In this document: piece after piece, positions 55,428 through 64,000 of the stretch
Layout of the letters: each line of letters begins with the position of its first letter
Numbering within the stretch: the first letter of the stretch is position 1
From: Nothophaeocryptopus gaeumannii
Taxonomy: Eukaryota; Ascomycota; Dothideomycetes; Mycosphaerellales; Mycosphaerellaceae
Assembly (NCBI GenBank): GCA_031771865.1
Contig: JASISA010000027.1
Span: 2,914,001-2,978,000, forward strand
Length of the DNA stretch: 64,000 bases
Reading direction: 5' to 3'
The notes under the pieces: generated by a model
The model's input: the letters and a program-made list of their open reading frames with translations, nothing else
Told to the model about the DNA's origin: nothing
Database searches by the model: none
Position numbers and translations under genes: made by a program

Positions 55428-56450
55428 ATGCCTCCACACGTGCGAATACCCGCACGACATCTTCGAACGGCACCAGCATCCATCTCCGCTCCAGCATCAT
55501 CGCAATCACCCTCGACATACACCTGCTGGCAGTGCAGGCATGCGTCGATCGTAGCCGCCTCAGCTACCACTCCGGCGCCCCCAATAGCGCAACTCGGCAG
55601 TCAAGCATCACCCATTGCACGATACCCTTCGGTGCAGCCTCCGTCTCACAAGCCACCTGAGTTTCGCAAGTCTCAACTCCACCGACAATACCAATCATTG
55701 CTGCGTGCATCACCATTGATGCTTGTGTTCCAGCATAGCAATCTGAAAGCGACCGAGTTTGCGGGCATCAGAAGAGAGCTGGCTGCTGCACTGAGGAAAG
55801 TTGACGAGGAGCTGGCAAAGGATGGCAAGAATGAACACATTGGAGGTCAGGCGAAACTGCAAGTGGTACAAACAGGCATCTTCGCGTCTGCGCTGAAAGT
55901 CGTTGAGTTTTGGAACCCTACGTTTGAGCCTACGATCATGGATACAAAGGGCAAAAACCAGCGAAAACTGAGGCATGTGCATGGCCTGTCAAGAGAAGCG
56001 TGGCAGGCAGCTACCAAGAAAGGGAATAAGAAGCATGGTCTCGAGGCTCTCCTCTCTGGGCCACTCGCTGTCATGACAATACCAGACGTATCACCACGGC
56101 ATCTCAAGGCGGCCTTGTCCATACTATGTCCGTCGACCGAATTTCCTGCGCCGAAACGAAGAGCCAATCCCGGTTATCACGAGCCCGCTGTGCAGAGCGG
56201 TCTGCAGAAGCTAATGCTCCTCGGAGCGCGGATCGAAGGAAAAGCTTTTGACTTTGAGGGTGCGAAGTGGGTTGGTGGTATTGAAGGCGGGCTGGATGGC
56301 CTTCGCGGGCAGCTTGTGGCCATGCTGTCGGGCGTAGGAGCTGGCATCACGAACGCCTTGCAAGCCCAATCGACGAGCCTGTACCTTACGATGGGAAGTC
56401 GGAAGACGATGCTCGAGGATGGGGGACAGGCCCAGAAGGAGGCCGAGTGA
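55428..56450 (+). CDS. mitochondrial large-subunit ribosomal protein uL10m
   Basis: A single exon encodes 340 residues from the ATG at 55428 (MPPHVRIPARHLRTAP). The Arg-containing, acid-free N-terminus fits a mitochondrial presequence. The L10 core begins KSQLHRQYQSLLRASPLMLVFQHSNLKATEF and includes LAVMTIPDVSPRHLKAAL and GLQKLMLLGARIEGKAF. This agrees with the fungal relatives of yeast Mrpl11, which form the base of the ribosomal stalk. The segment between the two core parts is longer than in bacterial L10. Confidence 0.85.
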   Translation: MPPHVRIPARHLRTAPASISAPASSQSPSTYTCWQCRHASIVAASATTPAPPIAQLGSQASPIARYPSVQPPSHKPPEFRKSQLHRQYQSLLRASPLMLVFQHSNLKATEFAGIRRELAAALRKVDEELAKDGKNEHIGGQAKLQVVQTGIFASALKVVEFWNPTFEPTIMDTKGKNQRKLRHVHGLSREAWQAATKKGNKKHGLEALLSGPLAVMTIPDVSPRHLKAALSILCPSTEFPAPKRRANPGYHEPAVQSGLQKLMLLGARIEGKAFDFEGAKWVGGIEGGLDGLRGQLVAMLSGVGAGITNALQAQSTSLYLTMGSRKTMLEDGGQAQKEAE

Positions 56451-56873
56451 GGAGGTCCAAGTGTATTATAGTAGTACCTTGTGCAGTCATGTACAGCTGC
56501 CAGACATAGAGTATGCCACAGTCACCCCTGGTCAGCGCACGTTGATGGCGATGTGTTTGTCTGACTTCATAATGGTCGTGAACGGGCCAGTGAGAAAGTA
56601 CTGGGCTTTGTATCGGTACATGCATGCCTTGATGCAATTTATAGGACGGACGCGGGGGCGGCCCGGAAGCTCGGGCATGGGCGACAGCAACACAGCAAAC
56701 ATCACGCACCACGCACCACGTACCCTGCGGCAGCGCAGCAGGGCAGAGTGAATTCGGCCCTCAGGTGCTGGCACTTCACCACTTCTCACATCTGACCTCT
56801 TCAATGTCGCCGGGCTGGAGCGTCCCTACACCACTTCGGTTGTTGCGATCACTTGTTCGACGCCGCGCTGACG
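56451..56873. other. intergenic region, no gene seen
   Basis: 3' flank of uL10m and promoter of SEC3. A repeated cacgcaccacgcaccacg tract lies at about 56702-56720. Confidence 0.5.
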
Positions 56874-59800
56874 ATGAGCGCCCCTGGTCACAGCCATGGC
56901 CATGGCCACGCTTCCCGCGCAGAGCGGTTTGAGGATGAGAAGCGCCGTATCATCGAGTCGTGCTTCTCCAAGCTGGACCAGAACGGGCAGCTGGCCGAGT
57001 CCTACATCACCCACATCCGCATCACCGAGGACGCGCAGTATCCCTCGTCGCCGCCGCCGCCTGAGAGCGCCTCCGAGAACAAGAAGCCCCGCCTGATCAT
57101 CATCGCCGTGCGCTCTACGGGCCGCGTGCGCATGCACAAGGCCCGTGAGAACAACAATGGCAGCTTCAGCATTGGCAAGACGTGGAACATGGAGGAGCTG
57201 TCCGCCATCGAGACCTATGCCAACCCCACCGCCCCGTTGCACTCCGACAGGGACGCGCAGCATCGCGCCTGGGCCGGCAGCACCGGATTCACCGTGACTA
57301 TCTCGAAGCCCTATTACTGGCAGGCTGGGACGAGCAAGGAGAAGGACTTCTTCATTGCGAGTGCTGTTAAGATCTACCGCAAGTACACTAAGGGACAGGT
57401 TCCAGATCTGAAGGGTTTCGATGATAGGGAGAAGGGCCAGATTCTGGGAGGCTTCCCACAAGCGGCCCCGTCGACCGGGCAGCAGCAACATGCGCAACCT
57501 CCTCCACCCCCTGCCGGCCAGCGTGTTCCGGGCGATCTGCACCCGCCTGTGCCCCCTCAGCCGCCCTTTGCGCAAAGAGAGCAGAGTCGAGATGGGAGCA
57601 GGTATCGCGCAAGTCCAGGGCCGCCGCCCAGCGTCAGCGACCAGCGACTCAATTCTGGTCGACGCCCATCCGACTCGCCTGCGCGCTTTGGTCACGGCGC
57701 ACTCCCTGCTCCGGGCCCGCGTCCATTCGCCAGCACCGAGCAGATGCGGTCTCAAAGTCGAGAAGGCCCAAGGCAAGAGCTTAGGCCTGGCACTTCGCCA
57801 AGTCCAGGGTTCCGGCAGGTTTCTGGGGGCTCTCAAGCCGGACGGTCAAATGCTCATCTCCCTCCACCTCCTTCGCCCATGCGCTTCGAAAGTCCTGGAT
57901 TCCAAAGTCCAAGTGCCGACCAAGCGCCTGCACCTGCGCCATTGAGACCGAGAAGTCCTCCGCAACGTAACCTGGTGCAGCCCATTGACGGAGCTTCGGA
58001 GGAGCGCAAACCAAGCGACACGCCATCGGCCAATGGGTCTTCTACAGGCGCAAGCTTGTTCCAGGCGGCGAGAGATCGATATATGAACTATCAGCCCCAC
58101 ACGTCAGAGCAAACACCACGATTGCAGTCGGCGGCGCATCTTCCGGGACTGGACACTACTCCGACCGCTGCAAGAGAAAACGGCAATGTCAAGGGGCCGG
58201 CAGAACAGCAACCTGCCACCGCTACGAGTGAGTCGTCTGCCGGTCTCGACCTCGGGGATACAGCGGCAGTTGGTGCTCTGACATCTTATTGGGGCCCAGA
58301 GCACTCAAGTGCAGGATCTCCAGCACAATCAGGGGCTAACGCCGAGGGTCCAGCTACCCCTGATCCGTCGAGAAGGCGAATGCAGGTCGACGATCAAGCA
58401 TCCCAGGACAGCGTGGATTTACGTCCAGCACCACTACAAGCAAGAGCGACTCCTGACACCGCGAGCGAACGACCGACTCCTATGACGCCGCAGGCACCTA
58501 AGAATGAGGAGCTGCCTCAAGTCAAGCCGTTGCAGGCGCAGCATAAACTTGAGTCGCAACGTATCATGCCTGGCTCTATGCCTTCCCCTGTACTGCAGCC
58601 CGCATCTCCGTCCAGCAAACTACAAACTCCAGATGATGAGAGAGAAGACGAGGAGCAGTATCGCCCTGGACTTGGGCCGATGTTCAAGAAGCGCGCGATT
58701 GCGGATAGGTTCAAGAAGGCCGCAAACGCCGCCAACGCCTTCAAGCCTAGACCTGGAGGTGCTGCGGAGAAGATCTTGAAGGCTAAGGCAGACCGTGACG
58801 GTGAGCCAGACGGCATAACGGGGGTTGTTCCGCGACCGTTGCCCGCTCAGAAAATCGAGGATTGTCCAATGACGCCTGTAGAAGAACCTCACATTACAGA
58901 CATGCAGAGACAGGCGCCGCCTACTTTGCAGATCAGCTCACCAAACTCACCAAAAGAGGTCGAGCCTAGAGCGGAAGAAATTCGACGCAGTGTAGAGCTT
59001 TTCGATGGCGTGTCACAGCCCGCACCTGTACATCAATCGTCTGAAGAGGAGCAAGCAGAGGTCTTGGAGCAACGACAGATTCGACAACACCACGTGAAAA
59101 TCAAGCGACGAAGTGCGCAACAAGAAAAGTACCTCGCAGCACTTAGCGTAGATCGCTCTCTACTCGAGGACAAGGGCCTCGACTTTGAGTTGGCGCTATC
59201 CACTTTTGGTTGGAGTGACAATGTCTTACAATCGAAGCATTTGGCAAATCTCGAACGTGATATTCGAAGAGAGCAGAGCCGGGTTGAAGCAGGATCTTGG
59301 CTTTCTCACGCCGACGCTGCACGCGAAGAACGCGTAGCTCACGTCGAGGGTCTTCTGGATACAGCAATTGCTGAATGTGACGAGCTGGAAGGCCTGTTAA
59401 CCCTTTACCATGTGGAGCTGAGCTCACTGAACGATGATATTGCATTCATCGAAGCGCAGTCTCAAGGTCTTCAAGTGCAGTCAGCAAACCAGAAGCTGTT
59501 GCAGACTGAACTGCAGGGCCTAGTTGATACGATGTCGCTTGATAGGCGTGTTATGGAACCGTTGCGACAAGGCGATCTTTCAGACCCATCGAGCCTGGAG
59601 GAAGTCGAACACAGCGTGTTGAGGTTGTACCACGCGCTGTTGACAATGGATCCATCCATGAAAGCACACGCACAGACTAGATCTAAAACTAGAAATGGAC
59701 TTGGGGAGAACGAGACATCTGCAATGGTTGCGCTGCGAGAGAAGAAGATCGTTTATGACCGCGAGATGACCGACTTCTGCCAGCGTTTGATGCAATTCCT

Positions 59801-61587
59801 GGACTCTCGGTTCATGTCGGCGATGAACGGCGCTAGAACCCGTGTTCTACGCGTGCCTGGGAGCGGCGGTCTCGCAAAACTCGCTCCAGATGCCTTCAAC
59901 GAGATACGATCTGGTTTCTGGATGTACAGCCCTCTCCTGCTTTTCACCAAAGAGCTCAACCCTCCGGCGTGGAGCACAATATTACGAATGTACCAAACAA
60001 GAGCCACAGCACTCTACAGAGACTCGTTCAAGGAAAACATATCCAACTGGAAGCGCGCAGCACGTGCAAATACAGGAGAGGAGATGGAAATACTATTCAC
60101 TGCACAGGAGAAAGAGGACCCAGCCAGTGGAGGTCTCACTTCCACTGCCAGGAAGCTAACAGTGAAGAGATCACAGACCTTAGCAAAAACATTCCGCACC
60201 GCGGGCGGCGACAAACCAAGCGCGACGGAGCCTAGGCAGCCTGGCGCAATGATGAGATCCCAAACCTTTGCCGGTGCGATGGATGAGATGTCTCCACTTG
60301 TGAGCCAAGAGCAAAATTTCCTTGTCGATCTGTTCCATGCAACCTCCTTGGAGACGTCCGACTTCATCGATAGTGTCCAGTCTGCACCGCCAACCGCGAG
60401 GCATGGCACAAACCTCCTTGAACGCAAGCCGGTTGAACCCGACAGGGAGATGGCAGGTCTCGTCACAAACGCACTGATGAAGATATTTGACTTCTTCCTA
60501 GGCGACTTGAAAGCCATGCAAGACTGGAGCGTGTCTGATGACCCCATACAGGGTGTCGGAGTTATGGCTAGCCTGAATCGCCACGCTTTCTACCTGCAGG
60601 ATAGCAGCCAAGAATATCTCTTACAGCTCATTGAGAGCCTCTCGGAGAGTCTCAAGGCTCGTTTCAACAAGTTTGTAGACGAGCAGGTGCGCGCAATCGA
60701 GGACACCAAGGTCAAGATCAAGAAGAGAAAGGGCGTTATCGCCTTCATGAAGATGTTTCCGCACTTCTCTGCTGCGGTCGAGAACGTCTTCTCTGCTGTT
60801 GCCGGCAATGACTATGACGGACCTGCTGATTGTGTGCGCGAAGTGAGACGAACGATCGACACTGCCTATCAGAAGATCAATCGAGCAATGTTTGATAGTC
60901 TCAAGGTCATTGCGAAAGAGAGTCCCGTTGCCGGAAATCCAGCTTCCAGGCAAGTGCCCACCGGCGCCGACGACCCTGAGGACAAGGAAATGCTCAATTA
61001 TCACATTTTAATCATCGAGAACATGAATCACTATATCGAAGAAGTTGATGATGGCAACCGGGAGGGTACTCTTGCGGACTGGAAAGGCCAGGCTATGCTG
61101 GAGAGATTGGAAGCATTGGAAGCCTACGTGGGTCGAGTAATCCGAAGACCGCTTGGCAAACTCCTGGTAAGATCATGGGTCCACCTCATTCTCCCCTTCA
61201 GCAATGACTAACTTTGTTCAGGACTTCTTGGAGTCGGCAGAGTCTATCATGGAGTCTCACCCCGGCAATCCCGCCGCACTCTCAGCTCGACCCTCCTACT
61301 CTCGAAAAGCCATGCGCACTGTTCTCTCGCAACTCGACAGCAAGGAAGTTCGTCGCGGCATCGACACGCTTCGTAAGCGCATCGAGAAGCATTTCGGCGA
61401 CGCAGACGAGGGACAAATCTCGCGCTCGCTCGTCAACTTCGTCTGCAAGGAGTGTGAAAAGAAATACGAACAGGTCCTCGACAGAACTGAGAGGCTTGTC
61501 AAGACGGTGTATCCGCCCACAGAGGGCGAAAAGGACGTGATCATCGATTTCTCAAAGGCAGATATCCAGGCCGGATACCGAAGATGA
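56874..61587 (+). CDS. SEC3: exocyst complex component Sec3
   Basis: A 4.3 kb exon (56874-61166) and a second exon (61222-61587) join in phase 0 to 1552 residues. Sec3 marks exocytic sites and tethers secretory vesicles with the other exocyst subunits. The N-terminal PIP2/Rho-binding PH-like domain spans roughly residues 20-185 (RLIIIAVRSTGRVRMHK and DFFIASAVKIYRKYTKGQVPDL). A Pro/Gln/Ser-rich disordered region of about 450 residues follows. Coiled coils and the rod-like exocyst domain fill the rest, with LNYHILIIENMNHYIEEV near the end and the second exon giving LVNFVCKECEKKYEQVL. The start at 56874 is the first ATG; upstream codons lack one. The intron is 55 nt with a GACTAAC branch point. 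Confidence 0.92.
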
Positions 61588-61967
61588 ACATGATTGGCAG
61601 ACCGGGCATGCTGATGCTCTAACAACTGAACGCCTTGAAGTCGGCAAAACCCCACGTTTCTCATGGTTTCTAATCAACTCTGTAACGTGGATGTATCATA
61701 TCGGCAACAGCCGTGGGCTTGAAGGAGGCTCTATGTACAGATGTAACACTTCCACTGCTCCGTGCCACTTACGGGCTCACTACGCCGCGGTCTCAGCCAT
61801 CGTGCAGCTTTGCCAGTGACCGTTCCCCTCCTGTCCTCAGGCCACTGCTTCGCAGCTTCAGCAGCGACGTATCACGTGACAGGTGAAATGAACGCAATGC
61901 GCAGCACAAACACAGGAAATGGGTTCATTTATGGGTTACAGAGGCTGATCGCCCCAACGCAGCTTAT
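61588..61967. other. intergenic region between convergent genes
   Basis: 3' flanks of SEC3 and of the OSCP gene. The minus-strand OSCP frame has shadows here that are not separate genes. Confidence 0.5.
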
Positions 61968-62782
61968 TTACAATGTATCTTGGAGGAGCTTGTTCATCTT
62001 GGCCATCTTTGACGAAACCGAAAGGTCGATCGTACGGTCGCCGATCTCGACAACCAGACCTCCTCGAACATCTGGGTTGACCTGGGTAATGTTAGAACTT
62101 CCCACAACAACCGTACACTCCTCAGCACATACCTTCGACACAACCTTGAGCTTTTTGCCCGAACCGACATATTGGCTCTTGCTGACAGCGGCTTCCAACT
62201 GCTTGACGATCTTGGTGTCCAATGGCGCAGCGCTGGTGATGGTGAGCTCGACCTCGCCACGAGCGGCGCTCATTAGCTGCGCAAACTTCTCGGTGACGCC
62301 TTCGAGGACGCCGAGGCGGTTGTTTTCGGCAAGGGTGTTGAGGAAGTTGGGCACGGTGTTGGTCTTGTCAGAGGGGAGAGTCTTTTGAAGCTCGGCGACG
62401 ATTTGCTTCTTGTCCTCGACGGTAAGTGTGGGCGATATGAGGACACCCTGGAGCTTTGCGTCCTTCTTGAAAGTGGCCGAGAGGCTCTCCATGGCTTTGG
62501 AGACTGTGTCTATCGCGGAGGATTTGGCGGCAGCCGTGTACTACGTGCAAAACGCGCGTTAGCTCTTCACACTCTCCTAAGAATTGACGGTATATTTTCG
62601 CGTGCGGTGATGTCGCGTACCAGAGCGCTGGCGTAGGTGCCATCGACGCCGAAGAGCTCGACAGGAGGCTTGGTGTCTGCTGCAGGCTTTGCGGCGGCTT
62701 CGGCGAAGGAACGGGTGGCCGCGACCTGAAATCGGGGCGCTGCCACTCGGAGGGAGCGGGCTACGACACGGCCGGCGAGCAT
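61968..62782 (-). CDS. ATP5: ATP synthase OSCP subunit (subunit 5)
   Basis: Exons in transcript order are 62782-62621 and 62540-61968, joining to 244 residues. The N-terminus (MLAGRVVARSLRVAAPRF...) is a typical mitochondrial presequence. The OSCP/delta signature includes PPVELFGVDGTYASAL, then NFLNTLAENNRLGVLEGVTEKF and the C-terminal PDVRGGLVVEIGDRTIDLSV. The subunit links the F1 head to the peripheral stalk of the mitochondrial ATP synthase. The 80-nt intron interrupts the conserved segment just after GTYASAL in phase 0. Confidence 0.95.
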
Positions 62783-63321
62783 GATGGCGGTGGTAGAAAT
62801 CGAAGGGATGAGGGAGGGTAGTGAGAGCTCTGCTCGTGGTCCTCCAATGCCGGCGTAGGTCTTGGGAAGCACGACGACGTCGGCTAAGCGGAACCGTCCG
62901 CCGTCCGTGCACCAACTCTAAATATCCGACTTCATGCTTGACGAGCTCTCTATGTTCCCTGCTTCCCCCTCTGATACACCAGCTGAGGGCTTTCGGAGGC
63001 GGTGAAGAGTGACCCCAACCGTACGCAGTTGTGAGTGACGTGCAGCATTAGATCTACGAAGCCCTGCAGATCACACATGGGAGTGAGGAAAGACTCAATG
63101 AGGCTTCGGTACAGTGAGACGCTCTATCCATTTGCAATGGACTATGAGCGTGCTGTTCAGAGATTGACATTGCTAGATCGATTGCAATAGACCGTGTCTT
63201 CCCTCTTCGGCCCTCCCGCAAGCAGTGCGAAACACGAGAAACGCCCCCTGCACAAGCCATGGCGCCATTGGCTTCCTATTGCTTTTGAGAGATATGAGAG
63301 GCCTTAAAAGCGTAGAGATCG
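62783..63321. other. intergenic region, no gene seen
   Basis: Promoter side of the OSCP gene. No supported coding feature. Confidence 0.5.
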
Positions 63322-63534
63322 ATGGCTCCTCAGTACCTCCCTCGCCATTTGTCGACATCGGTCTCGTCAACGTCAGCGGTGTCAGATGTAGAGCAGCCGC
63401 TCGGGGCGGACTTGCTGGCCCGGCACAGCGGGACAGTGAAGCTCCCGCTCGCATTCTTTCCTGAAGAACGAGGTCCGCCGCGTAGTACACAGACCTTCGT
63501 GAACAATCTTCGAGCAATACCTGTCAGAAGATGA
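63322..63534 (+). CDS. possible first exon of an unidentified gene
   Basis: A 70-codon frame from ATG (MAPQYLPRHLSTSVSS...) looks protein-like up to about GTVKLPLAFFPEERG. Another frame from about 63508 to 63705 also looks protein-like (QYLSEDDAKGKKW, then FEVSAFVKVKGLALKDLL). The two may be exons of one small gene, but I could not find a splice pair in the right phase. No family is recognised. Confidence 0.3.
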   Translation: MAPQYLPRHLSTSVSSTSAVSDVEQPLGADLLARHSGTVKLPLAFFPEERGPPRSTQTFVNNLRAIPVRR

Positions 63535-64000
63535 TGCCAAGGGGAAAAAATGGGCATTTCAAAGAAGCTGCGCCTCAAACTTTGAGGTCAGTGCGTTTGT
63601 CAAAGTGAAGGGCTTGGCGTTGAAGGACTTGCTACACCTCACTCCATCTTCGTCCACGACATCATACCACCATCGCTCTAGCACCACTTTCGGCGCAGAA
63701 ACTTGCAGAACGTAGACAGGAGCGAGCTGTATGTCTTCATACCGTTATCGCGGCCTGAAGCGGTGCAATGACGGTACGTGTGAGCTGCAGGCTAGAACTC
63801 CCATTCACTGACAATAGCTATGTTGCTCGTCAGGAGCACGGGCTTCTCCCTATCATTGCTATTGTGCGTCCCAAAATAGCGCGCTATTGTGAGGTTCGCT
63901 CACGAGAGTGAGGTTTTCTTCTACCTTCTTCCTCATCCTCATCCTCTTCTTCTTCAGCAAAACCACGACCAGAGCTTCCTTTCGTACTTGATCGACCGTT
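63535..64000. other. window end, unresolved
   Basis: Possible continuation of the uncertain gene to about 63705, then no coding signal. A 14-base perfect palindrome (aatagcgcgctatt) lies at 63875-63888. CT-rich sequence near 63915-63960 might belong to the leader of a gene beyond the window. Confidence 0.35.

Overview
This window is nuclear DNA of a filamentous ascomycete (Pezizomycotina). The gene content fits Dothideomycetes best, but that class call is inference from general resemblance, not from a search. The evidence is short GT-AG introns (mostly 48-85 nt) with CTAAC/CTAAT-like branch points, fungal Zn2Cys6 regulators, a PIR-type cell wall protein, a fungal TRP4 gene, Rxt3, RRG9 and a battenin (BTN1) homologue. 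Genes lie on both strands without operons. I see no rRNA or tRNA gene, no CRISPR array and no intact transposon. Exon boundaries were placed by reading splice sites and checking that phases join; every multi-exon model given as complete sums to a whole number of codons.

Layout. 0.5-2.3 kb: choline sulfatase. 2.3-5.1 kb: gene-poor DNA. 5.1-6.6 kb: a nine-exon PIR-repeat wall protein. 6.6-9.8 kb: gene-poor DNA with a stop-riddled island. 9.8-12.8 kb: an uncharacterised dimeric-barrel-like protein and BTN1, both minus. 13.7-18.9 kb: Rxt3 and RRG9, both plus. 19.2-22.5 kb: sphingosine-1-phosphate lyase and a metallophosphoesterase, divergent. 22.9-26.3 kb: a hypothetical protein, eIF3h and another hypothetical protein. 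26.8-32.6 kb: the DEAD-box splicing helicase PRP5 and a mitochondrial-type double HMG-box protein, divergent. 33.3-36.96 kb: a D-2-hydroxyacid dehydrogenase and a Zn2Cys6 factor, convergent. 38.2-41.5 kb: a small ORF and a second Zn2Cys6 factor. 42.6-46.5 kb: B-type cyclin and mitochondrial ribosomal uL2m, divergent. 46.9-48.5 kb: a HIT protein and a BTB-like protein. 49.4-51.8 kb: a kelch-like single-span membrane protein. 53.7-56.5 kb: TRP4 and mitochondrial uL10m, divergent. 56.9-62.8 kb: the exocyst subunit SEC3 and the ATP synthase OSCP subunit, convergent. The end holds only an uncertain ORF.

Most genes are housekeeping and do not form one pathway. Five products are predicted to be mitochondrial (RRG9, HMG-box protein, uL2m, uL10m, OSCP), and several others serve secretion or the cell surface (SEC3, PIR protein, kelch protein). 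I found no convincing new defence or metabolic system. The most unusual signals are in gene architecture: the PIR gene has its peptide repeats cut by a duplicated intron-exon unit with two 11-nt microexons; the dehydrogenase has a 10-nt microexon in its NAD-binding glycine loop; PRP5 carries three short introns that are multiples of three and lack stops; and the kelch gene has an upstream ORF whose stop overlaps the main start (TAATG).
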